From: Opitutaceae bacterium
Lineage (GTDB): Bacteria; Verrucomicrobiota; Verrucomicrobiia; Opitutales; Opitutaceae
Length of the DNA: 64,000 bases
Assembly: GCA_016795565.1 (NCBI GenBank)
Contig: JAEUGW010000019.1
Span: 1 to 64,000, forward strand
Direction of reading: 5' to 3'
Below the pieces are notes generated by a model that was not told the DNA's origin, did no database searches, and saw nothing but the letters and a program-made list of their open reading frames with translations. Below, piece by piece: positions 29,270 through 38,128 of the stretch; the stretch's first letter is position 1; the number at the start of each line of letters is the position of its first letter. The position numbers and the translations under genes were made by a program.

Positions 29270-29348
29270 CCTCTCGCAGCGGCGCCGCTTGACGGCGCCC
29301 GCGGGCGACGGCAAGTGCCGCCCCTGCATTCAACTCCCGCTTACCCCC

Positions 29349-30209
29349 ATGGAAATCAAACTCACCCGCCGTGAAGCGCTCCACTCCCTCGCAGCCGGTT
29401 TTGCCCTCGCCGCGCTCCCGCGCCCCGGCACGGCCGCCACAACCCCGGCCTCCGGCGGCTTCCGGCACTCGGTGTGCAAGTGGTGCTACCGCGACATCCC
29501 GCTGGCCGAGTTAGCCGCGGCGGTGAAGGAATTCGGCATCGATTCGGTCGAGCTCCTCAACCCCGAGGACTGGCCGGTCGTGCAGAAGCTCGGCCTCACC
29601 TGCGCCATGGCCAATGGCACGACGACGATCACCAAGGGCTTCAACCGGCGCGAACACCACGCCGCCTACGTGGAATCGATGCTGGTGCGGATCAAGGAAT
29701 GCGCCGCCGCCGGCATCCCCAGCGTGATCGTGTTCTCGGGCAACCGCGACGGCCTGTCGGACGAGCAGGGGATGGAGAATTGTGCGATCGGCCTGAAGCA
29801 GATTGTCGGCGAGGCCGAGAAGCGCGGCGTCACGATCTGCATGGAGCTGCTCAACTCCCGGGTGAACCACAAGGACTACATGTGCGATCGCACGGCGTGG
29901 GGCGTGGAACTGTGCAAGCGCGTCGGCTCCGAGCGCTTCAAGCTGCTCTACGACATCTACCACATGCAGATCATGGAGGGGGACGTCATCCGCACGATTC
30001 AGGACAACGCCGCCTGCATCGGCCACTACCATACCGGCGGGAATCCCGGCCGCGCCGAAATCGACGAGACGCAGGAGCTGAATTATCCGGCCATCATGCG
30101 CGCCATCAAGGCGACGGGCTTCACCGGCTTCGTCGCCCAGGAATTCGTGCCGAAGCGCAAGCCGCCGCTCGATTCGCTCAAGGCCGCCGTGAAGCTGTGC
30201 AGCGTGTAA
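29349..30209 (+). CDS. hydroxypyruvate isomerase-like TIM-barrel protein (Tat signal)
   Basis: Protein of 286 residues. It starts with a twin-arginine signal (MEIKLTRREALHSLAAGFAL, cleavage near GTAA), so it probably acts in the periplasm. The rest is an AP-endonuclease-2 / hydroxypyruvate isomerase-type barrel: VKEFGIDSVELLNPEDWPVV, VTICMELLNSRVNHKDYMC (metal Glu), FKLLYDIYHMQIMEGDV (Asp, His), IGHYHTGGNPGRAEID and a C-terminal GFVAQEFVPKRKP (Glu). It probably isomerises or epimerises a keto-sugar. It closes the plus-strand sugar cluster, 79 bp after DUF1080. The true substrate is unknown. Confidence 0.83.
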   Translation: MEIKLTRREALHSLAAGFALAALPRPGTAATTPASGGFRHSVCKWCYRDIPLAELAAAVKEFGIDSVELLNPEDWPVVQKLGLTCAMANGTTTITKGFNRREHHAAYVESMLVRIKECAAAGIPSVIVFSGNRDGLSDEQGMENCAIGLKQIVGEAEKRGVTICMELLNSRVNHKDYMCDRTAWGVELCKRVGSERFKLLYDIYHMQIMEGDVIRTIQDNAACIGHYHTGGNPGRAEIDETQELNYPAIMRAIKATGFTGFVAQEFVPKRKPPLDSLKAAVKLCSV

Positions 30210-30345
30210 GAGATAGCGGCTACAGCGTTTTCAATAAAGCTGCGCCACAAATGACCGCTGAATGCCATATCGGTGACAGTCTGCGCACACCGGCACCAAG
30301 GTGGAAATATATGTCCATCCGAATTCACCGAGGCGTTTGACCGTT

Positions 30346-31050
30346 CTAGTAGCCGGCTTCCTTCAGGGCAGCCAGGATGCGGCGCTCACCGCCCCCGATG
30401 TGACGAGCCATCAGTTTCTGAGCCTGGGCCGTGTCGCGCTTGCTGATCGCCTCCACAACCTTGACGTGCTCCTGAGTGGATTCCTCCGCGTCAATGCCGA
30501 CGTCGAGCCCGAGGAAGCAAGGGCGCTGGTGCCGGTCGAGCACGGTGACGACCAGGCTCTCAAGCTGGCTGTTGCGGGCGCAGCGCGCGATCTCAAGGTG
30601 AAACCGGCTGTTCGCGAGCAGATAGCTGCGGTAGCTTTTGTGATCTCCCGGCGTGTAGGTCAGCTTGGAAAGCTCGAACAAGCGGGCGACGTCCTCCGGG
30701 GTGGCGCGTTCCGCCGCGAGAGCGGCGACGGCGGGTTCGATCATGCTGCGAACCTCGCAGAGGTCGTGAAAACTCCGGGCGGTCAGCGGAGCCACGGTGT
30801 AGCCGCGAAACGGGCTGGCTAGGACCAGGTTCTCGTTGGCGAGCCGGTTTAGCGCCTCGCGGATCGGCGTGCGCGACACCCCCAGGTCCGCGCAGAGCTC
30901 AACCTCGATCAGGCGGTCATCCGGCTTGAGGGCGCAGGTCAGGATCCGGTGTTTGAGTTCGGCATAGACGCGATCCGGCAGCACCCGGCTGGCGTTGGGC
31001 GCTCCGTTGGGGTGTTCGGGCGCAGACTTGGACACGAGCGCTGATTTCAT
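30346..31050 (-). CDS. GntR family regulator, FadR/FCD type
   Basis: Transcription factor of 234 residues. Residues 22-90 form the winged helix (DRVYAELKHRILTCALKPDD, then ELCADLGVSRTPIREALNRL). Residues 95-225 are the FCD effector domain, with LCEVRSMIEPAVAALAAE and His residues in FHLEIARCARN and MARHIGGGE that likely bind a metal and a carboxylate ligand. It ends the minus-strand unit TonB receptor - PepSY protein - regulator (75-bp gap to PepSY). Related regulators bind TTGTATAC-centred sites; two lie in the divergent promoter region at 34844-34851 and 35049-35056. It probably represses the island until an amino-acid-like effector appears. Confidence 0.87.
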   Translation of the reverse strand: MKSALVSKSAPEHPNGAPNASRVLPDRVYAELKHRILTCALKPDDRLIEVELCADLGVSRTPIREALNRLANENLVLASPFRGYTVAPLTARSFHDLCEVRSMIEPAVAALAAERATPEDVARLFELSKLTYTPGDHKSYRSYLLANSRFHLEIARCARNSQLESLVVTVLDRHQRPCFLGLDVGIDAEESTQEHVKVVEAISKRDTAQAQKLMARHIGGGERRILAALKEAGY

Positions 31051-31125
31051 GGGGTGGAGCGGATGGGAGCCAAGTTATCATGCAGAGAGTCCGGGTGGTC
31101 GAGTTGTTTTCCCGTCCGGGAGGAT

Positions 31126-32565
31126 TCACCGCAGGAACAGGCTGGTCAGGCAGACATACCAGCCGCCGAGGAGCAGCCAGGCCCCGGCATGCACGGCCGC
31201 AGAATGCCGCCAACGCCAACTGATCCAAACGAGCAGCCCGGTGATGGGAAAAGCGACGAGACCGAGGGCAACCGGCTTGACGAGCCAGTGTTCCGCCAGT
31301 CGGTGGGTAAAGGCCCAGTTGCCGGCATCCTTCGCGACCACAGCGTAGGCGCAGGCCAGCGTGGCGACACCGATCACGGGCACGACCCAGCGCGGACTGG
31401 CGACGCGGGTCGCGGCGGGCACGGAGGCGGGCGCGGGCTGGGCGGCGTGGGCCCGGCGGCGCCACCACATCCAAGTGCCGGTCAAGGCGAGGAAGCTCGG
31501 CGTCATGCCGAGGATGAACCATATCACCTTGGTGAGCAGGCCGCCGAAATAGCCGAAGTGGAGCGGATCAATGGCCCAATAGACGCGGATCCAGCCGGTA
31601 TCCTCGCGCCCGTCCACCTTGCCGAGCATGGCGCCCGTGACCGGGTCGAGGCGGAGGGAGTTGCGGCGACGGACATGGCTCTGCGCGACCAGCGGGTTGG
31701 GCACATCCCCGCTCAGGGACACGGGAGTGCCTGCCTTGACGGGCAGGGACATGGAGCGGACCGTGAGGTCCGGAAACGCCTGACGGGCGTGAGCGAGCAA
31801 CTGGTTGGGGGTGAGGAGGGCACCCGTCGCCACGGCCGCCGGGTGGGCGGCGGGCTTGGTGGCGACCGCTTCCTTGGACGCGAACCATTCCTTCTGGACC
31901 CGGATGTAGACGTTTTCCAGGCCGAGCACCGCGCCGCTCAACCCGATGAGGAGGTTGAAGAGCAGCGACCAGACGCCGATGAATTTGTGCAGCTCGGCCC
32001 ACGGCGGGCGGCCGCCCCAGCCGCCCTTCAGGCGGAGCTGGAAGAGTTTCTTGATCCAGCCGCGGTAGATCCAGAGGCCCGTGATACAGGACAGCATGAG
32101 CGTGACGCCGAATACGCCGACGAAGACGCGGCCCCATGCGCCCATCAGCAACCGCACATGCGACTGGCGGATGAACTGGTAGACTGAGCCAAAGTAGCCG
32201 CTGCCGAAGCTGCGGTCACCCTGGATGGTGCCCGTGGCGGGATCAATGTAGGCGGTCACGCCGCGACTGCGGCCGTCCGGCTGGCGTGTGGACACGTTGA
32301 CTTGGTGCGCGAAGGACGGGCGCGTGGAAAATTCGATCGTGCCGATGCGGCCGCCCGGGTAGCGGGCCTTGAGATTGGCGACAATGGTGTCGGCGTCGGC
32401 GCGCCGCCCGTCAGGTGCGGCCTTGGCGCGCAACGGAGGAATGACCAGCCAGTCAATTTCCTCCGCGAACACCGCGATCGCCCCGGTCAGGCCGATCAGG
32501 AACATGAAAATGCCGGAGAACAGGCCCAGCGCGAGGTGCCAGCGGAAAAGCGTTTTGGCAGACAT
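31126..32565 (-). CDS. PepSY-associated TM helix protein (PiuB-like iron-regulated membrane protein)
   Basis: Inner-membrane protein of 479 residues with four or five transmembrane helices. It begins FRWHLALGLFSGIFMFLIGL, the family hallmark (His in TM1), has PepSY-like periplasmic segments (about residues 60-110 and 220-300), and further helices VFGVTLMLSCITGLWIYRG and VIWFILGMTPSFLALTGTW. Such proteins sit beside TonB siderophore receptors and are thought to pass electrons to imported ferric chelates or to reduce them. The start at 32565 (MSAKTLFRWH) matches the family; it lies 75 bp after the TonB receptor gene, same strand. Confidence 0.87.
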   Translation of the reverse strand: MSAKTLFRWHLALGLFSGIFMFLIGLTGAIAVFAEEIDWLVIPPLRAKAAPDGRRADADTIVANLKARYPGGRIGTIEFSTRPSFAHQVNVSTRQPDGRSRGVTAYIDPATGTIQGDRSFGSGYFGSVYQFIRQSHVRLLMGAWGRVFVGVFGVTLMLSCITGLWIYRGWIKKLFQLRLKGGWGGRPPWAELHKFIGVWSLLFNLLIGLSGAVLGLENVYIRVQKEWFASKEAVATKPAAHPAAVATGALLTPNQLLAHARQAFPDLTVRSMSLPVKAGTPVSLSGDVPNPLVAQSHVRRRNSLRLDPVTGAMLGKVDGREDTGWIRVYWAIDPLHFGYFGGLLTKVIWFILGMTPSFLALTGTWMWWRRRAHAAQPAPASVPAATRVASPRWVVPVIGVATLACAYAVVAKDAGNWAFTHRLAEHWLVKPVALGLVAFPITGLLVWISWRWRHSAAVHAGAWLLLGGWYVCLTSLFLR

Positions 32566-32640
32566 GGAAAGGAACGGTTCGGAAATAGAAGTGGGCACGA
32601 TCCAGCGGATGCCGGAGTGCCCGCTCGCGGTGACGCACGG

Positions 32641-34749
32641 CTAGAACCGGTAGCTGGCTGTGCCGGTGAACGTGCGCGGGTTGCCGGGGAAGTGGCCGTC
32701 GGAGGTGAAGACGCTCTTTGCATAGACCTTGTCGAGTAGGTTCTCGCATCGGAGGGTGAAGCGGAGTTCCTTCCACCGGTAGAAGATCGAGCCGTTGTAG
32801 ACGTGATACGCGGGCCCGGGGAAGTTGGCCGCGCCGGAGAAATTCGGGCGCTGGCCCACGTAGCTGCCGCCGAGGCCGAAGCCCAGCTTGTATTGCGGCA
32901 GGTTGTAGCGCATGAAGAAGCCCGCTTTGTTCCTGGGCGCATTGGGGAAGCGGCTGCCTACCGGGGTGGCGGCCAGCACGCTCCGGGTGACCATCGCGGT
33001 GTTGTAGGCGTAGGTGGCGGAGAGACTCAGATTCTTGGTGAGCTGGCCGGTGGCATCGAACTCAAAACCCTTGCTGGTGATGTCGCCGATGGGGGCCAAC
33101 CAGGTGGACGGAGCACCGGGCGTCGGATCACGCTCAAGGATGTTCGTCTTCATGATCTTGTAGGTGGTGGTGGTGATGCCTAGGCGCTTGTTGAAGAGGT
33201 CGAACTTGAAGCCGCCCTCCCAGGAATGGCTTTCCTGCGGGGGGAAGGGCCCGTTGCGATCCTCGCTGCCCAGCGACTGGGGCACTAGGCCCATGGCGTA
33301 ACTGAGGAACGCGGCGATGTTCGGGCGGATCATGTAGACCGCGCCGGCGCGGTAGGTGAGAACCGAGTCGTCGAACTGGTCCACCGTCGGGCGCGAGCGG
33401 CTGTCGTCGTATTTCTCGAGGCGCAGGCCGGCTAGGAGATGCACTTTTTCCCGGATGTTGATCTGGTCCTGGAGGTAGAAGCCAAGGCGGATCTTCTCGG
33501 TGTCGGTCGGCACGATGCCGACGAGCGAGGTGTTATACATCAAGCCGCTGCTCAGGCCGTAGACGGGATGGTAGACGTTGATGGCGGTAACCTGGGCCTG
33601 GGGAATGGTCTTGGTGGTGAAGACGCGGTTGGCGTAGGAGTTTTCCACACCCGTGAGGACCTTGTGCTTTGCGCCGAGGAACTGGAGGTCGGCGACCGCA
33701 TTCACGGCCCAAGAATATTCCTCCATGTGGCGATTTTGAATGCGGAACTCACGCGGCCACAGGCCGGTGGTGGGGTTGAAGGTGTTGGTCTCGTGATACG
33801 CCTGGTCGGCGTCGCTCTGGAAATACCGCGCATAGGCGTTCACGCGGAGCTGCCGCGAGAAGGTGTGGTCGAGTTGGAAGCTATAGACGGTCGTGTCCAG
33901 ATTCTGATAGTCGGTGGGCTCGGCACCGTTGAAGCTGATGTCGGTCGCGAAGCCGGTGGCGAGGAAGGGAACGCCGCGCAGGCGGGCGCCACTCTGATCG
34001 TTCTTGATATATTCGACGCCGACCGTCGCGCGGGTCTCGGGGGTGATGACCCAGGTGAAGCTACCGTTCACATTGGTGGATTCCTGGTGATAGTTGGCCC
34101 GGAAGCTGTCGCGTTCATAGTAGTTGGCGCTGGCCAGGTAGAGGAAGCGCTTCTTGGCGTCGATCGGGCCGGTCACGCTGGCGTTGGCCCCGAGCAGGCC
34201 GTAATCGCCGAAGCGCGTGCCGATCGAGGCGGAGCGCTCGGCCCGCGGCCGCGCGGTCACGATGTTGATCAGACCGCCCGGCTCGTTGTCGCCGTAGAGG
34301 AGGCCGACGGGGCCCTTGAGGAGCTCGACCTGCTGGACGTTGTCGAGAGTCAGGACGCCGAACTCGTTGTAGGGGCTGCCCGCAATGCCATTGTAGCGCG
34401 TCTGCTCCTGGCGGAAGCCGCGAGCGCTGACGCCACCATAGGAGAATTCCGTGACAGAACCCATCAGCGGGTAGAGGTCGGTGATATCGGTCGCCCCCAT
34501 GTCCTCGATCATTTCCCGGGTGATGACCTGGATGTTCTGCGGAATGTTGATCAGGGGGGTGTCCGTCTTGGTCCCCGTGATGGCTGTAGCGCTCTTATAG
34601 GCGGAGTCTTGGCGGTCAGTGACGACGTAGGCATCGAGTTCGAGGACCTTGGAGTCCTTGGGGTCTGCGGCTTTGACCGGAGCGCTTTCTTGGGCGGAGA
34701 CAACAGCGGCAAAAGCCACGGATGCTAGGATGGAGGAGGTGATCTTCAT
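32641..34749 (-). CDS. TonB-dependent siderophore-type receptor
   Basis: Outer-membrane receptor of 702 residues. Signal peptide 1-20 (MKITSSILASVAFAAVVSAQ). The plug domain follows: LELDAYVVTDRQ (TonB-box-like), LINIPQNIQVITREMIEDMG, and VQQVELLKGPVGLLYGDNEP with GGLINIVTARPRA. The remainder is a 22-strand barrel ending TFTGTASYRF with the terminal aromatic residue. This is the siderophore-receptor subfamily, but in this phylum such receptors may import other ligands. It heads the minus-strand unit with the PepSY membrane protein and GntR regulator. The start at 34749 gives a clean signal peptide. Ligand unknown; the divergent peptide genes hint at a peptide-like chelate. Confidence 0.9.
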   Translation of the reverse strand: MKITSSILASVAFAAVVSAQESAPVKAADPKDSKVLELDAYVVTDRQDSAYKSATAITGTKTDTPLINIPQNIQVITREMIEDMGATDITDLYPLMGSVTEFSYGGVSARGFRQEQTRYNGIAGSPYNEFGVLTLDNVQQVELLKGPVGLLYGDNEPGGLINIVTARPRAERSASIGTRFGDYGLLGANASVTGPIDAKKRFLYLASANYYERDSFRANYHQESTNVNGSFTWVITPETRATVGVEYIKNDQSGARLRGVPFLATGFATDISFNGAEPTDYQNLDTTVYSFQLDHTFSRQLRVNAYARYFQSDADQAYHETNTFNPTTGLWPREFRIQNRHMEEYSWAVNAVADLQFLGAKHKVLTGVENSYANRVFTTKTIPQAQVTAINVYHPVYGLSSGLMYNTSLVGIVPTDTEKIRLGFYLQDQINIREKVHLLAGLRLEKYDDSRSRPTVDQFDDSVLTYRAGAVYMIRPNIAAFLSYAMGLVPQSLGSEDRNGPFPPQESHSWEGGFKFDLFNKRLGITTTTYKIMKTNILERDPTPGAPSTWLAPIGDITSKGFEFDATGQLTKNLSLSATYAYNTAMVTRSVLAATPVGSRFPNAPRNKAGFFMRYNLPQYKLGFGLGGSYVGQRPNFSGAANFPGPAYHVYNGSIFYRWKELRFTLRCENLLDKVYAKSVFTSDGHFPGNPRTFTGTASYRF

Positions 34750-34843
34750 GGCGAGGAGGGGGAGGGAGGTGAAGGAAACGACCAAGGTCCTTGAGCGGGG
34801 TAGGGTCATGACAAGCAGCACCGGTGCCAAAAGCAAGTCTGTA

Positions 34844-34851
34844 TTGTATAC
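34844..34851. promoter_or_regulatory. candidate GntR/FCD operator 1
   Basis: ATTGTATACGAA (34843-34854) centres on the self-complementary GTATAC. FCD-type GntR regulators often bind TTGTATACAA-like sites. It is 95 bp upstream of the TonB receptor start. Confidence 0.45.
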
Positions 34852-35048
34852 GAAGCAAAATTTTGTGACAGAGAGACAAAACCGACATCATCGGCGTGGG
34901 GTCATTCGGGTGCGGCAATCACGCGGATGATGGGAAGCAGATTCACGAATTCCTAACTGAAAATATCCTGCCGGCGTTCGAATCGCGTTCAGAATGCAGG
35001 ATCGGATTGCGCGAAAAGCGGACACGGCGAAAGTTTTAGGATTGCATA

Positions 35049-35056
35049 TTGTATAC
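35049..35056. promoter_or_regulatory. candidate GntR/FCD operator 2
   Basis: ATATTGTATACACAT (35046-35060) contains the same TTGTATAC core as operator 1. It is about 50 bp upstream of the plus-strand outer-membrane protein start, near where a promoter would be. Confidence 0.5.
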
Positions 35057-35107
35057 ACATAGATCTCAAAGCCAGTGATCGGTCTGTCAATCCGCCGCGC
35101 TTTCGCT

Positions 35108-35842
35108 ATGAAACCAACCACTACGCGCTTCCTGTTGGCCGGGGTTTTACTGTGGTTCGGGCAGGTGATGTCAGCGCGCCCGCTCGACACGGATGACACC
35201 GGCACGGTGGCTCGCGGGACTTGGGAGGTGGAGGGCGGGGTCGATTTCGTGCGCGCCGGCGGCGTCGAGGCCTGGGCGATCACTCCGGTGTTGGCCTACG
35301 GGGTAAACGACCGGCTGCAGGTCGACATCGGCTGCGATTATCTGGTCGAGCTCGGCGTGGCCGGCGCGCCGGATGTCCGCAGCCTGAAGCCTGCGCTGCA
35401 GTTCAAGCAGCAGGGGTGGGCTTCAGCGGATGGCCGTCTGAGTTTCGCGCTCAAGGGCAACCTAGGCTGGCCGAAGCAACAAAGCGGGCCGCGCGCGGAC
35501 ATGGAGCGGCACGGTCATCTGCGATTGCTCGCCACGCGCATGTTCGACGCGATTGTGCTCGATTTCAATGCCGGCTACGATTTCACCGGTGCTTGGGGCG
35601 GGGGAGACGATGCGTGGATCGCCAGTGCCGGGTTTCGCCGATCGGTCACAGCCAGCTTGGATTGGGTGGGGGAGGTGTTCGTCACTTTTCCTGAGCGAGG
35701 GGGCGATATCCATGGCATGATCGCCACCGGCATGAAACGGGAGGGCGTCGGCGGCTGGACGCTCGACGCTCTCGTCGGCGTCGGGGTGGGGCGCGACAGC
35801 CCCGATCTGCGCCTCGTGCTTGGCTTTGTCCGCGCACTCTAA
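35108..35842 (+). CDS. putative outer-membrane beta-barrel protein
   Basis: Protein of 244 residues with a Sec signal peptide (residues 1-23, MKPTTTRFLLAGVLLWFG to MSARP). The mature part has alternating short strands (GTWEVEGGVDFVRAG, LQVDIGCDYLVELG, IVLDFNAGYDFTGAWGG) and ends LVLGFVRAL, as in small barrels of the transporter / phenol-degradation MetA-like family. No enzyme motifs are seen. The start at 35108 keeps the signal peptide. It is the first gene of the plus-strand island, 7 bp before the M20 gene, so it may form an outer-membrane channel for the island's substrate. The call is tentative. Confidence 0.6.
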   Translation: MKPTTTRFLLAGVLLWFGQVMSARPLDTDDTGTVARGTWEVEGGVDFVRAGGVEAWAITPVLAYGVNDRLQVDIGCDYLVELGVAGAPDVRSLKPALQFKQQGWASADGRLSFALKGNLGWPKQQSGPRADMERHGHLRLLATRMFDAIVLDFNAGYDFTGAWGGGDDAWIASAGFRRSVTASLDWVGEVFVTFPERGGDIHGMIATGMKREGVGGWTLDALVGVGVGRDSPDLRLVLGFVRAL

Positions 35843-35849
35843 TCGTCGC

Positions 35850-37145
35850 ATGAACATCCCGCCCTCACTATCCGAGCAACTCGTCAGCTGGCGGCGGGAT
35901 TTTCACGCCTACCCGGAGCTGGGTTTCTGCGAGTATCGCACGGCGGCCAAGGTCTGCGGCGTGCTCGCCGGGCTGTCGGGCTGCGCGGTGCGCCTCGGTA
36001 GGGAGGTCATGGATCCCGCAGCCCGTGCAGGCGTGCCGACGGCGGAAGAAATCGCAGTGGCGCGCGCCGAAGCGCTGGATCTGGGGGCGGATCCGGCCTG
36101 GGTCGACCGTATGGGCGATGGCCTGACCGGGGTGGTGGCCGAGTGGACGTATTCCCGGCCGGGTCCGACGGTCGTCTTCCGCGTGGACATGGACGCTTTG
36201 CCGGTGACCGAATCGTCGGCCACCGGCCACCGGCCGGCAGCCGAGGGATTTGCGTCGCGGCACCCCGGCCGCATGCACGCCTGCGGTCATGACGGGCACA
36301 CGGCCATCGGCCTGGGGCTGGCCACTCTGGCCGCGCAGCAAGGCGCGAACTGGGGTGGGCGACTGCGGATCATTTTCCAGCCGGCGGAAGAGGGCTGTCG
36401 CGGCGCGCCCGCGATGGTGGCTGCGGGCGTAGTGCGGGACGCCGACTATTTCATCGCCGGTCACATTGGCACGGCCGCGACCGAAACCGGGCTGGTGAGC
36501 TGCGGCACCCACGGCTGGCTGGCGACGACCAAACTCGACGTGGTGCTGCACGGGGTGGCCGCCCATGCGGGATTGGCTCCGCAGGGAGGGCGGAATGCTC
36601 TGCTCGCCGCTGCGACACTCGTGCTCCAGTTGCATGCGCTGCCCCGCCATGGCGCGGGCGACACGCGTGTCAATGTCGGCATCCTGCACGCAGGCACGAG
36701 CCGCAATATCATCGCCGACCGGGCCGAACTCAAGCTGGAGGTGCGCGGAGCTACGACGGCGATCAACGAATACATGACCACGGAAGCCCGGCGCGTGATC
36801 GCCGCCACGGCGGAAATGCACGGAGTGCGAGCGGAGGTGTTGCTGGCGGGGAGGGCTGAAGGCGCGGCCTGTGACGCCATGTGCAAGGCGGTGGTTCGTG
36901 CCGCAGCGGAAAGCCTGCCGGGGACGACCCGGGCCGTGGACTCGCTTGATACTTCCGGCAGCGAAGATGCCACCTTTTTTATCAACGCCGTGCAGAGGCG
37001 TGGCGGAGCGGCCACCTACCTGCTGGTGGGCACGCCGCTGGCCGCTGGGCACCATCAGCCGGCCTTCGATTTTGACGAAGCCGCGCTGACGCACGCGGTG
37101 GCGCTCCACGCGGCCATCGCCGACCGGCTGCTCCGCGCCGCCTGA
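35850..37145 (+). CDS. M20 family amidohydrolase, AbgA-like
   Basis: Zinc-dependent amidohydrolase of 431 residues, cytoplasmic (no signal). Metal-binding blocks are VVFRVDMDALPVTES (about residue 115), MHACGHDGHTAIGLGLAT (about 145) and FQPAEEGCRGAPAMV (about 180). The N-terminal insert with EEIAVARAEALDLGADPAW followed by MGDGLTGVVAEW resembles AbgA, the p-aminobenzoyl-glutamate hydrolase subunit, more than plain N-acyl-amino-acid hydrolases. No AbgB partner is adjacent. It likely cleaves an N-acyl or aroyl amino acid inside the cell, feeding the next two amino-acid enzymes, which start 11 bp and about 1 kb downstream. Confidence 0.83.
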   Translation: MNIPPSLSEQLVSWRRDFHAYPELGFCEYRTAAKVCGVLAGLSGCAVRLGREVMDPAARAGVPTAEEIAVARAEALDLGADPAWVDRMGDGLTGVVAEWTYSRPGPTVVFRVDMDALPVTESSATGHRPAAEGFASRHPGRMHACGHDGHTAIGLGLATLAAQQGANWGGRLRIIFQPAEEGCRGAPAMVAAGVVRDADYFIAGHIGTAATETGLVSCGTHGWLATTKLDVVLHGVAAHAGLAPQGGRNALLAAATLVLQLHALPRHGAGDTRVNVGILHAGTSRNIIADRAELKLEVRGATTAINEYMTTEARRVIAATAEMHGVRAEVLLAGRAEGAACDAMCKAVVRAAAESLPGTTRAVDSLDTSGSEDATFFINAVQRRGGAATYLLVGTPLAAGHHQPAFDFDEAALTHAVALHAAIADRLLRAA

Positions 37146-37156
37146 CCAATCCTCCC

Positions 37157-38128
37157 ATGTCCACCCCACCTGTCCTCCCCGATACTCTCACGCCCGCCGC
37201 GATACGAGCGGCGCAAGTCCGCATCGCCCCGCACATCCGGCGCACACCGGTGCTCACCAGCGGTGCCCTTGATACCGAGGCCGGTGCACCGTTGTTTTTT
37301 AAGTGTGAGAATCTCCAGGCGGTCGGTGCCTTCAAGGCGCGAGGCGCGGCCAACGCCGTATTCAGCCTTACTGCGGCGGCAGCGGCGCGAGGCGTGGCCA
37401 CCCATTCGTCGGGCAACCACGCGGCGGCGCTGGCCCGGGCAGCGCGGCTCCGAGGCATCCCGGCCTACATTGTGATGCCGAGCAACTCGCCCCGCTCCAA
37501 GGTGCGCAATGTGGAGCGGCACGGCGGCCTGATCACCTTCTGCGAGCCCACGCCCGAGGCGCGCACGGAGACTTGCGAGCGGATCGTGGAGGAGACGGGC
37601 GCGGCCTTTATTCATCCCTATGAAAACTTCGATGTGATGGCCGGGCAGGGCACGGCGGTCCTGGAACTGTTGGAGGATGAACCCGATCTTGATGTCGTGC
37701 TCTGTCCGGTTGGTGGTGGCGGCCTGCTGGCCGGCACCGCGGTGGCGGCGAAAAGCCTGCGCCCCGCGATCTCGGTGATCGCCGTCGAACCGGAGCAGGC
37801 GGATGACGCGGCGCAATCGTTCCGCGCGGGTCGGCTGGTCCGGCGTCCGGTTGACACCATCGCCGACGGGCTCCGCACCGTCGTGGGCGGGCCGAATCTG
37901 CGCATCATGCGCGAATGCGTGGACGATGTCGTTACGGTCAGCGAGGCGGGCATAGTCACCGCCATGCGCCGGATATGGGAGGAATTGAAGGTGGTGATCG
38001 AACCCTCCGCCGCCGTGCCCTACGCCGCGATCCTCGAGGGCCGGGTCCCGCTGGCGCGGCGCCGCACCGGCATCATCCTGAGCGGCGGCAACGTGGATCT
38101 CGAACACCTTCCCTGGCAAAAGAAATGA
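37157..38128 (+). CDS. threonine dehydratase / serine racemase-like PLP enzyme
   Basis: Fold-type II PLP enzyme of 323 residues. The PLP lysine is in ENLQAVGAFKARGAANAV (about residue 57), the substrate loop is ATHSSGNHAAALARAA, and the phosphate-binding glycines are in CPVGGGGLLAG. Without the C-terminal ACT regulatory domain of biosynthetic IlvA, it is of the catabolic dehydratase or serine racemase size. It would deaminate a hydroxy-amino acid or act on a related substrate. The stop overlaps the next start (ATGA), so it is translationally coupled to the ornithine cyclodeaminase-like gene. Confidence 0.85.
   Translation: MSTPPVLPDTLTPAAIRAAQVRIAPHIRRTPVLTSGALDTEAGAPLFFKCENLQAVGAFKARGAANAVFSLTAAAAARGVATHSSGNHAAALARAARLRGIPAYIVMPSNSPRSKVRNVERHGGLITFCEPTPEARTETCERIVEETGAAFIHPYENFDVMAGQGTAVLELLEDEPDLDVVLCPVGGGGLLAGTAVAAKSLRPAISVIAVEPEQADDAAQSFRAGRLVRRPVDTIADGLRTVVGGPNLRIMRECVDDVVTVSEAGIVTAMRRIWEELKVVIEPSAAVPYAAILEGRVPLARRRTGIILSGGNVDLEHLPWQKK

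Larger units (their letters stand above)
34750..35107. promoter_or_regulatory. divergent promoter region of the peptide/TonB island
   Basis: This 358-bp gap separates the TonB receptor (minus) from the outer-membrane protein gene (plus) and contains no gene. It is locally AT-rich (34830-35060) in a GC-rich window, as expected for two promoters. It holds two copies of TTGTATAC, described separately. Confidence 0.6.
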
